In this document: piece by piece, positions 55,001 through 64,000 of the stretch | Layout of the letters: each line of letters opens with the position of its first letter | Position numbering within the stretch: the first letter of the stretch is position 1 | NCBI RefSeq assembly: GCF_000003815.2 | Contig: NC_049996.1 | Coordinates: forward strand, 16,846,930-16,910,929 | Source of the DNA: Branchiostoma floridae | Lineage: Eukaryota > Chordata > Leptocardii > Amphioxiformes > Branchiostomatidae | Direction: 5' to 3' | DNA length: 64,000 bases | Position numbers and translations under genes: made by a program | The notes under the pieces: model-generated | What the model was told of the DNA's origin: nothing | Database searches by the model: none | Seen by the model: the letters and a program-made list of their open reading frames with translations, nothing else

Positions 55001-56054
55001 GTCCACGGAAGGTGAACCGGACGAGATCTGTTCGGCTGTTTCCGACGCCATAGCTCAGGTCTTAGAAGCAGATCCTGATATGAAGACTTCTCCTGAAATC
55101 ACAATCCACTTGAAGTCTACCCCCGAGCCGCGAAGGCAGAAGAAAGTGCGATTCCATCCTGTTGTGCTTGAGGAAACGTTCATCCCAGGAGAGACCACCA
55201 TTGCCGTCCACAAGGCGAACAGGACCGTCACGATGCACGTGGAGAAGCTTCCGCCCGTAGCGCGACAGATGGAAGTACCGCTGTCCGCAGAAACCGTTAG
55301 AGGAATTCTGCAGGAGTTCAACGTTGAGGACGGCCTGGCCTCTATCATCACTCACTGTGTTGAACAGACGCTGTTAGTGGATGGGGGGTTACCGGAGGTC
55401 AATGTCCTCGTACAACCTTTCGGATTGCGGAATGTCCAGCTAGTGGTGACGTACGAGGGTGAGATCCCTGCCGGCTCTGAGTTCCTACAGAGGTTCTACC
55501 ACGAGGAGGAGATTCCAAAGACGAAGAAGAGACGCGTACACTTCAAGCCGGTCATGATAGAGCACACCACGATTCGCTGCGAGACCAAAATCCGGATTAG
55601 CAAAGTGGAGAAGACCGTCACGGTTTACGTTGACGAGTTACCCACGAAAGAAAAGCGGCTCGACATCCCGCTGTCATCCGAGGTTGTTTTTGCAATACTG
55701 AAAGAGTTTGATATCGACGAGATGATATCAGCCTTGATAACACAAGTCGCGGAACAGGTGATATTCATTGAAGACGGGTTACCTGAGGTCAGCGTGCTTC
55801 TCCAGCCCGTGCCGGCAGGTGGCGCTAAAATGACGGTGACGTTTGAAGGCGCCTTGCGCGAGGGAGCGCAGTTCCTCCAGTCCATGTTCGCCACTCGCGA
55901 GCCCACAACAGCAGAACAGGAGACGCGACGCCGGGTCGAACCCCAGGCTGAGATGATCCCACCCTACTTTACGGTCAAACCAAAGCCTTTGACGGTTGAC
56001 GAAGGTCAGAATGCAGAGTTTTTGTGCGAAGTAGTGGCGTCGCCTGCACCACAG
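52063..56054 (+). CDS. E45: 4-kb exon with eight type-A and two type-B novel domains, then half an Ig
   Basis: Acceptor CATTCTAG, donor GTAGAG; starts in phase 1 and ends in phase 0. After an acidic linker come eight type-A domains at about 52689-52926, 53028-53263, 53391-53620, 53679-53909, 53962-54189, 54267-54498, 54576-54806 and 54885-55120. Their shared pattern is VNRxT..V.I...G, then xGELTxE, a helix, GERxEVAxxIAQ, a second helix and a final beta strand. Two longer type-B domains follow at about 55143-55470 and 55530-55857, with AILKEFDI, EQVIFIEDGLPE and LQP landmarks and an extra FEG hairpin. The exon ends with the first half of an Ig (IPPYFTVKPKPLTVDEGQNA). I do not recognise the A/B domains. 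Confidence 0.92.
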
Positions 56055-56167
56055 GTAGAGTACCACGTCTTAACTTGCGATTTTATTGTGATTTTTCAAG
56101 GCTTTCTCAATGATTTCCAATCCTTCATTGCTGTATGTTTCATTTATTGCTTTGACGTTCTTCACAG

Positions 56168-56360
56168 ATAACGTGGTATCACGGTAACCGACAAGTGAAA
56201 CCAGGCGGACGCATCACAGTAACAACAACAAACGAAGGGAATCTGTATGTGATAACGCTTCGCATACAGAAGTCTGCAGCGAAGGATTCCGGAAAGTATG
56301 TTCTAGAAGTTAGAAACGAAGCAGGGGAGGCAAAAGCCATGATTTCCCTACAAGTGCAAA
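56168..56360 (+). CDS. E46: second half of Ig-alpha
   Basis: Acceptor TTCTTCACAG, donor GTAAGT. It encodes ITWYHGNRQVKPGGRITVTT, KSAAKDSGKYVLEVRNEAGE and AKAMISLQVQ, completing the domain begun in E45. It ends in phase 1. Same exon structure as E40/E41. Confidence 0.94.
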
Positions 56361-56485
56361 GTAAGTTTAATCCCTAGTCCCCTTTACATTTGCTGGTTCC
56401 AGATTGTTCTCTGATATCATGACATATCTTTACATACGGACATAGTTTCTGTCTCTAGTAAATCATTATTTTCTATCCCTTTCAG

Positions 56486-59400
56486 AGCCAGTAGTTGAGG
56501 AAAAATTAGACTATCAGGTCCCATTGAAAACAGTAAAACCGAAAGCGGAGCAGGAACCAAAACCCAAAGCCAAACAGCAGCCCGCAGCCTTTATCAAAGT
56601 GCCCAAGAATTGTACAGTAGTAGAAGGAGAGAACGGTATGTTTGACTGTAAGGTCAGTGGGGAACCTCGGCCCTCGCTAAAATGGTGCAAGGATGACCAG
56701 GAACTGAAAGGGGAGAGATACATTGTTGATTACAATCCATCTGGCGTTTGCGTTTTGTACATTCAAGACGTCAAGCCCTCTGACACGGGCTGGTACTCAG
56801 TCACAGTTTCCAATGAACTTGGCGAGCAGACCATGCGCGCTAAACTTGCCGTTGAGCTTAAACCCGTTGAGGAAGAACCAACTTCGGAGACTCCTCCTAC
56901 GACTGAACAGAAGGTTGTTCGGAAGATAAAGTTTCTGCCACTAATGCTGGCGCGCTTTATAATCAAACGAAAGATCACAATCTACATTAGCAGAGTCAAG
57001 AAACTTGTGACTGTTCATTTTGAAGGGTCAACTAAAAAGGAAAAATATCTCACGATGTTAGAGCTGACACAAAAGACTTTGATGTCAATTCTTAAAGAAT
57101 TCAAACTCGAGATGTATCTCGTCTCCGTCGTGACTCAGATTGCAGAACAGATACTGTTCATTGAGAACGGACTTCCGGAAATAACCCTCATCTTTAAACC
57201 CTTCCGGACACAGACCCAGCTACAGATGGCATTCGAAGGCGCGATTACTGAAACAACCCACCGGGGAATCTTGAAGATACAGCTACGTCTTCCGACAATG
57301 GAGGTAGCTGAAGAAGTTGCTGAAGAAGTTGTTAAAGAAGAGTCTAAGGAGGTAGCCTCCCCTGCCGAAGTGCCGAAAGAGGCAGTGGTAGAGCCGGAAC
57401 CCGTTGCTCCGCTCGAGCCCGTTGAACAAGAAACAGCAGTAGTTGAGCCCATAGAGTTAGCTGACGTGACGAGTGAAACAGTCGAGTCGCTCCCAGAGGA
57501 GCCCGTGGACTTGGACGAAGTGTACTCAGAAGGGCCAGAACCTGAAGACGTCGCCCCCTTCTTTATCGAGAAGCCCAAAGCGATGTCTGTAGAAGAAGGT
57601 CAGGATGTAGAGTTTATCTGTAAGATCATGGCTTCACCTACGCCACAGATCACTTGGTACCAAGGCAACAGGGTTCTCAAATCTGGTGGTCGCTTGAAAA
57701 TCACGACAGAAACAAGCGGCCAGCTATATACCACATCTCTTGTTATAAAGAAGGTAGCGCCCAAAGACTCAGGAAACTTATTGCTGGTAGTATCAAATGA
57801 TTACGGAGAGGCCAGGGTGATGATTTCTCTTCAGTTGATAACGGTGAAACGAGAGGAGACAGTTGACTTCAGGAAGCAACTTAAGGCAGCCAAACAGGAA
57901 AAGGTTACAAAGATAGTCAAAGAAGAAGTCAAACAGGAGAAGGAAATCACCCAGGTAGTCGAGCAAGAAGTAGAACAGGAAAAACCGATTGACGAAGTCA
58001 AAAAAGAAGAGAAAGTAGAAGTAAAACCAGACGAAAAAGGTGAGCCTGCTTCATTCGTTAAAGTACCTAAAAACTACAACGCACCGGAGGGAGAGAACGC
58101 CATGTTTGACTGTAAGATTATCGGGGACCCTCGCCCTTCTGTTAAATGGTCTAAAGATGATCAGGAGTTAGAAGGAGAGCGGTACACCGTGGACTACAAC
58201 CCGTCCGGAGTTTGTGTGTTGTACATTCGCGACACCGTCCCATCAGACGCAGGCTGGTATACTTGCACGGTCAGTAATCCTTGTGGAGAACAGTCCATGC
58301 GCGCTAAACTAAATCTTATCTTGAAACCTGTGCAGGTTGAACCCCAGACGGCCCAACTTGAGCTGTACTTTCCTTCAGGTGAGACAGTACAAGAAGCAGT
58401 CGAAGGGGTTTCGGAAGCAGAGATACTTGTAGAAATTCCGGATGACTTGTTTGTTGAAGAACCAGAAGAATTTGAATCTGCCGAACGCGTTAAAGTACAG
58501 ACAGCTTCTATGAAAGCTTTAGACTGGGCTGACGTGTCCAGTGAAACAATGGAAGCTCTTCCAGAAGCACCTGTTGACTTAGACGAGGTGTTCTCACAAG
58601 GACCAGAACCGGAAGACGTCGCTCCCTTCTTCTTTGAGAAGCCCAAGGCGATGTCTGTCGAAGAAGGCCAAGACGTCGAATTTGTGTGTAATGCCATGGC
58701 TTCTCCTGCGCCACAGATCACCTGGTACCAAGGAAACCGGGTCCTGAAGTCTGGGGGACGTCTTAAAATTACCACAGAAACTAGTGGGCAGCTGTATATT
58801 ACAACTCTTGTGATAAAGAAAGTAGCACCCAAGGACTCCGGAAACTTCCTGTTGGTGATATCAAATGAGCTGGGAGAGGCCAGAGCTATGATGTCTCTTC
58901 AGCTCGTCGCTACGAAAAAGGAGGAAACTGTTGACTTCAGAAAACAACTTAAGACTGTCAAACAGGAAAAGGTGAAACAGGTAGTCAAACAGGAACAAAT
59001 AAAGGAGGAGATCAAAGAAGAAAAATTAGAAGTAAAGCCAGACGAAAAAGCAGAACCTGCCGCATTCGTGAAAGTTCCTAAGAATTACGAAACTCCGGAG
59101 GGAGAAACCGGCAAGTTCGACTGTAAGGTTGTCGGCGAACCTCGACCTTTTGTAAGATGGTTTAAGGATGATCTAGAGCTTGAAGAGGAACGTTACACTA
59201 TAGATTACAGCCCCTCCGGAGTTTGTGAGTTGTCCATCCGTGACACCGTTCCTTCTGACGCAGGTTGGTACACTTGCACGGTNNNNNNNNNNNNNNNNNN
59301 NNNNNNNNNNNNNNNNNNNNNNNNNNNNNNNNNNNNNNNNNNNNNNNNNNNNNNNNNNNNNNNNNNNNNNNNNNNNNNNNNNGAGTGTTGAGGCCTATCG

Positions 59401-62400
59401 GAGGCAGAGATACTCGAAGAGATCCCTGAGGAGTTGGTCGTCGAAGAACCAGAGGAATTTGAATCCGCCGAACGTGTGAAACTAAAGACAGCTACTATGA
59501 AACCAATGGAATGGGCTGACGTGTCCAGTGAAACGATGGAGGCCCTTCCGGAAGAACCTGTAGATCTAGACGAAGTACGCTCACAAGGGCCTGAACCTGA
59601 AGACGTTGCCCCCTTCTTCTTTGAGAAACCCAAAGCGATGTCTGTAGAAGAAGGTCAGGATGCTGAGTTTATCTGTAAGATCATGGCTTCTCCAACACCA
59701 GAGATCACATGGACCCAGGGCAATCGAGTTCTTAAATCTGGCGGCCGCTTGAAAATTACAACAGAAACAAGCGGACAGTTATATACTACTTGTCTTGTGA
59801 TTAAAAAGATAGCACCAAAGGATTCAGGAAACCTACTATTGGTAGCATCAAATGAGTGCGGAGAGGCTAGAGCTATGCTTTCTCTTGAGGTGGTAACGGT
59901 GCAGGAAGAAAAAGTGGACTTCAGGAAACAACTTAAGGCTGTAAAACAGGAAAAGACAAAACAGATAGTCAAAGAGGAAAAAGAAAAAGAGGAAGTCATA
60001 GAAGAAAAAGTAATAGTAAAGCCAGACGAGAAGGCAGAGCCAGCCGCATTTGTCAAAGTTCCGAAGAACTGCGAAGCCCCAGAAGGAGAGACCGCCCAGT
60101 TTGACTGTAAGATTGTCGGTGAACCACGTCCTTCTCTAAAATGGTTCAAAGACGACCAGGATCTCCAAGGAGAACGTTACACTGTAGACTACAACTCGTC
60201 CGGGGTTTGTGTGTTTTCCATCCATGACACCGTCCCTACTGACCAAGGTTGGTACACTTGTACAGTCAGCAATCCTCACGGCGAACAGTCTATGCGTGCT
60301 AAATTAACGCTTGACTTAAAACCCGAGGAGCCCAAGATGATCCAAGCAGACGGGTTCTTTTCTCCAGACGAAGAAATTGAAGTTGTCGAAGAGATTTCGG
60401 AGTCAGAGATACTTGAGGAAATACCTGAGGAGTTGGTTGTCGAAGAGCCTGAGGAATTTGAATCTTCCGAACGGGTGAAACTTAAGACAGCTTCTCTCAA
60501 ACCCGCAGAATGGGACGATGTGTCCACTGAAGTTATGGAGGCTCTTCCAGAGGAGCGGGTTGATCTTGAAGACGTCCGCTCAGAAGGAGCTGAACCTGAA
60601 GACGTTGCTCCCTTCCTTATCGAGAAGCCCAAAGCAATGTCTGTAGAAGAAGGTCAGGATGTAGAGTTTGTCTGTAAGGTCTTAGCATCTCCTACTCCAA
60701 AGATTACCTGGTACCAAGGCAACAGGGTTCTCAAATCTGGTGGCCGACTTAAGATTACCACAGAAACAAGCGGGCAGTTGTACACCACATCGCTTAGTAT
60801 TAAGAAGGTGGCACCAAAAGATTCAGGAAACTTGCTGCTTTCTGTGTCTAATGAGTACGGAGAGGCCAGAGCTATGATGTCTCTTGAGTTTATAACGGTG
60901 GAAAAGAAGGAAAAAGTAGACTTTAAGAAGAAGTTAAAAACAGTCAAGCAAGAAAAGGCAGAAAAGAAAGAACCAGTGAAAAAGACCGAGCCTGCTGCAT
61001 TCATGAAGGTTCCAAAGAATTGCAACACGGTCGAAGGAGAGACGGGCATGTTTGACTGTAAGGTAGTCGGTGAACCGCGTCCTTCCTTAAAATGGTTTAA
61101 AGACGACCAGGAGTTAGAAGGAGAACGGTACATCGTGGACTACAACTCGTCTGGAGTCTGTGTGTTGTCTATCCGTGACACCGTCCCATCAGACTCAGGC
61201 TGGTACACATGTACGGTCAGCAACCCTCATGGTGAACAGTCCATGCGTGCTAAACTTACCGTGGAACCAATAATTAAAGAACCTGAAATTGAAGAACCAG
61301 CTGCTGAGCATGAACTGATAACTGTAACTGAACGCAGGGAAATCACCTTTGCTACCTTAATGCTGGAGTACATCACTATCCTCAGGAAAACGCGCATCTT
61401 TGTCAGCAGAGTCTCCAGGCGGCTGGTAGTGTATGTTGAGGAGTTAGAGCCAAGGGAAAAACAGCTGGAGGTTGAGCTATCGTCAGACTTGGTACTTTCC
61501 ATCCTGAAAGAATTCGATATTGAGTCTATGCTCGCCTCGTTAATCACGCAGGTAGTAGAACAAGTTCTGTTCATTGACGGCGGTTTACCAGAAATCACGA
61601 TTCTCCTCCAGCCGATAGGAAACCAGACTGAGCTGCAGCTTCACTTTGAAGGCGAAATGCGCGAAGAATACAGAATTCTTCAACAACCAATACAACTGCA
61701 AATCCAACTCCAGGCAGAGGAAGAAGTCAGGGAAGTTGTGGAAGAGCCACTGGAGGCCGCAGTACCCGAGGAAATCCCAGAAGAGGTGGTGGAGGAAGAA
61801 GCAGAACCCATCGAGGAACCGGAACTTGTTGAGCAAGAATCAGTTCCAGTCGAGCCAACAGAGTTTGCTGACGTGACGAGTGAAGCTGTTGAGTCTCTAC
61901 CGGAGGAACCGGTAGATCTGGAAGATGTGACGTCAGAAGGAGAGCCTGAACCTGAAGAAGTCGCCCCCTTCTTCTTTGAGAAACCCAAAGCAATGTCTGT
62001 AGAAGAAGGACAGGATGTTGAGTTTGTCTGTAAGGTCATGGCTTCTCCCACACCACAGATCACCTGGTACCAAGGAAACCGGGTTCTCAAATCTGGTGGC
62101 CGCTTGAAGATTACAACAGAAACAAGCGGGCAGTTGTATACCACATCTCTTACAATAAAGAAGGTAGCGCCAAAGGATTCAGGAAACCTCCTGGTAGTAA
62201 TATCGAACGACCTCGGAGAGGCCAGAACCATGATTTCTCTTGAGCTTGTAACTGTGAAAAAGGAGGAAACCGTCGACTTCAGGAAACAACTAAAGACAGT
62301 AAAACAGGAAAAAGTAAAAGAGGCTGTCCAAGAGGAGAAAGTGGAAGCTAAACCGGAAGAGAAGCCAGAGCCTGCAGCATTCGTCAAAGTTCCCAAGAAC

Positions 62401-64000
62401 TGTGAGACCTTAGAAGGCGAAACCGCAATGTTTGACTGCAAAGTACTCGGCGAGCCCCGTCCGTCCCTGAAGTGGTTTAAGGATGATCAGGAGTTAGAGG
62501 AAGAACGGTACATCGTGGACTACAACTCGTCTGGAGTTTGTGAGTTCTCCATCCGTGACACTGTCCCTACTGACGCAGGTTGGTACACTTGCACAGTTAG
62601 TAACCCCCATGGGGGACAGTCCATGCGCGCTAAACTCATCCTCCATCTAAAACCCGTGGAACCCGAAATCGTCCAACCAGAGCTGTATTATTCCCCAGAC
62701 GAAGACATTGAACTTGTTGAAGCCATTTCGGAGTCAGAGATACTTGAAGAAGTACCGGAGGAATTAATCATTGAAGAGCCAGAAGAGTATGTTGGCGCAG
62801 AGCTCGTCAAAGAAAGGCGTGCTCTACTTGAACCAATGAAAGAAACGGAAGTGCCCAGTGAAATAATGGAGTCTATCCCTAAGGAACCTGTAGATCTTGA
62901 AGAAGTTACCTCAGAAGGAGAGCCTGAACCTGAAGACGTCGCTCCTTTCTTTATCGAGAAGCCTAAAGCGATGTCCGTAGAAGAAGGTCAGGATGTACAA
63001 TTTGTCTGTAAGGTGATGGCTTCTCCTACACCACAGATAAAATGGCAACAGGGAAACCGCGTTCTCAAATCTAGCGGCCGGTAAAGATTACTACAGAGAC
63101 TAGCGGGCAACTCTATACTACATCTCTTATCATAAAGAAAGTGGCACCGAAGGACGCAGGAAACCTTGTACTTACTGTGTCTAATGACTACGGAGAGGCT
63201 AGAGCTATGATGTCTCTCGAGTTTTCAAGTGTCAAAAAGGAGGAGAAAGTGGAATTCAAGAAACAGTTAAAAACCGTAAAGCAAGAAAAACCAAAAGAAA
63301 TAGAACCCATCAAGAAGACAGAACCAGCAGCATTCATTAAAGTGCCCAAGAACTGTAATACACTCGAAGGAGAGACCGCTGAGTTTGACTGTAAGGTAGT
63401 TGGTGAACCACGCCCTTCCTTAATATGGTCTAAAGACGACCAAGAACTAGAAGGAGAACGTTATGTAGTGGACTACAACGGGTCTGGAGTTTGTGTGTTG
63501 TACATCAACGATACTGTTCCTTCTGACGCAGGTTGGTATACTTGCACTGTCAGCAATCCTCATGGGGAACAGTCCATGCGCGCTAAACTTGCAGTTGAAC
63601 CCAAACCTGTCCCTGCGGAGCCCGAACCTGAACCTGAACTTGAAGAACCAGTGGTTGAGGAAGAACAAGACCTATTGACGATAGTCAGACGCAGAGAAAT
63701 CACATTCGCTACCTTAATGCTAGAGTACATCACTATCCTAATGAGAACACGTATTTTCATCAGCAGAGTCTCTAGAAGACTTGTAGTGTACGTTGAAGAG
63801 TTAGAGCCAAAGGAAAAACAACTAGACGTTGAGCTGTCGTCTGAATTAGTACTCTCCATCTTAAAAGAGTTTGACATACAGACGATGCTAGCTTCGTTGA
63901 TCACACAGGTTGTAGAACAAGTTCTGTTCATAGACGGCGGTTTACCGGAAATCACGATTCTCCTCCAGCCGGTAGGAAACCAGACTGAGCTACAGATCAC
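56486..64000 (+). CDS. E47: >7.5-kb intronless super-repeat exon (runs off the window)
   Basis: Acceptor CCCTTTCAG, phase 1 entry. It holds thirteen Ig domains. Ig-beta (AFVKVPKN...GWYTCTVSNPHGEQ) start near 56578, 58046, 59056, 60038, 60988, 62374 and 63328. Ig-alpha (VAPFFxEKPKAMSVEEGQ) start near 57550, 58618, 59606, 60604, 61966 and 62938. Each Ig-alpha is followed by a DFRxxL-like motif and a Lys/Glu/Val-rich linker, then Ig-beta, then an acidic linker with ADVSSETMEALPEEPVDL. Type-B domains are at about 56922-57246, 61331-61659 and 63687 to the end. The frame is broken by a gap (59283-59382), a missing base next to it (about 59395) and a one-base deletion near 63081; all are probably sequence errors. 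Confidence 0.93.
59283..59382. other. Assembly gap (100 N) inside E47
   Basis: 100 N break an Ig-beta domain just after its F-strand cysteine. Alignment by eye with the neighbouring units suggests that about 118-127 bases (some 40 residues) are missing: the end of the Ig and the start of the acidic linker. Confidence 0.99.

Larger units (their letters stand above)
1761..64000 (+). other. TTN: Partial titin/connectin-like giant muscle gene
   Basis: All coding exons in the window read on one strand and join in a consistent frame into one protein of about 45 I-set Ig domains plus linkers. Both ends of the protein lie outside the window: the first exon starts inside an Ig domain and the last exon runs off the end. 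Titin-family proteins are sarcomeric springs and scaffolds that anchor at the Z-disc and span the I-band. No FnIII or kinase domain is present, so this should be the Z-disc/I-band portion. Kettin/sallimus-like Ig modules come first and vertebrate-like I-band Ig domains follow. Obscurin was considered because its Ig domains are similar, but the kettin-type linkers and charged spring-like regions favour titin. Nearly all interdomain introns are phase 1, which allows exon skipping without loss of frame. Confidence 0.85.

Noticed and set aside
1761-64000. Identification as obscurin rather than titin
   Set aside because: Ig domains are similar, but the kettin-type Ig-linker modules, DFRxxL linkers and charged spring-like arrays fit titin/sallimus better; no RhoGEF, SH3, IQ or kinase domain is present to support obscurin.
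56486-64000. A true vertebrate-style PEVK segment
   Set aside because: Linkers are rich in Lys, Glu and Val but low in Pro and lack the ~28-residue PPAK repeat, so I call them PEVK-like at most.

Overview
The window is eukaryotic and holds one partial giant gene on the + strand. It is a titin/connectin-family muscle gene, most likely from a lancelet (Branchiostoma-type cephalochordate). The case rests on many short, mostly phase-1 exons with clean GT/AG borders, about 45 immunoglobulin (I-set) domains, and no fibronectin-III or kinase domain. Kettin/sallimus-type Ig-plus-linker modules and vertebrate-titin-like I-band Ig domains occur in the same gene. Introns are rich in MITEs and in the ACATGTA-type words common in lancelet DNA. 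The species call is inference; the protein family call is strong. No gene is supported on the minus strand.

I resolve 47 exons (E1-E47, numbered within this window). Reading phase is consistent across every junction except the 3' end of E35. E1-E12 (1.7-12 kb) encode kettin-like Ig domains with charged linkers. E13-E32 (13-35 kb) encode tandem I-band Ig domains, usually split over two exons, plus two tiny in-frame microexons. E28 (25.6-27.1 kb) is different: a 1.5-kb exon that ends in a stop and encodes about 15 copies of an unrecognised FLxSL motif. It looks like an alternative last exon, analogous to the titin novex-3 exon. E33-E37 hold a 3.3-kb exon with eight Ig domains and uncharged Gln/Gly/Val repeat linkers, an Ig exon that may also be terminal (E35), and two linker/Ig exons. 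E38-E44 are acidic linkers and Ig domains.

E36, E45 and E47 contain at least 15 copies of a non-Ig alpha/beta-looking domain that I do not recognise: ten short 'type A' and five longer 'type B'. E47 (over 7.5 kb, running off the window) is an intronless array of a super-repeat made of an acidic linker, Ig-alpha, a DFRxxL motif in a Lys/Glu-rich linker, and Ig-beta. Type B domains are interspersed. DFRxxL is the actin-binding motif known from long/smooth-muscle MLCK.

The second striking theme is in the introns. At seven places the edge of an exon together with its splice site has been tandemly copied into the adjoining intron, giving arrays of decoy splice sites. The largest has twelve decoy acceptors before E32, most followed by an in-frame stop. 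The window also has three 100-N assembly gaps and two apparent one-base deletions in E47 that look like assembly errors.
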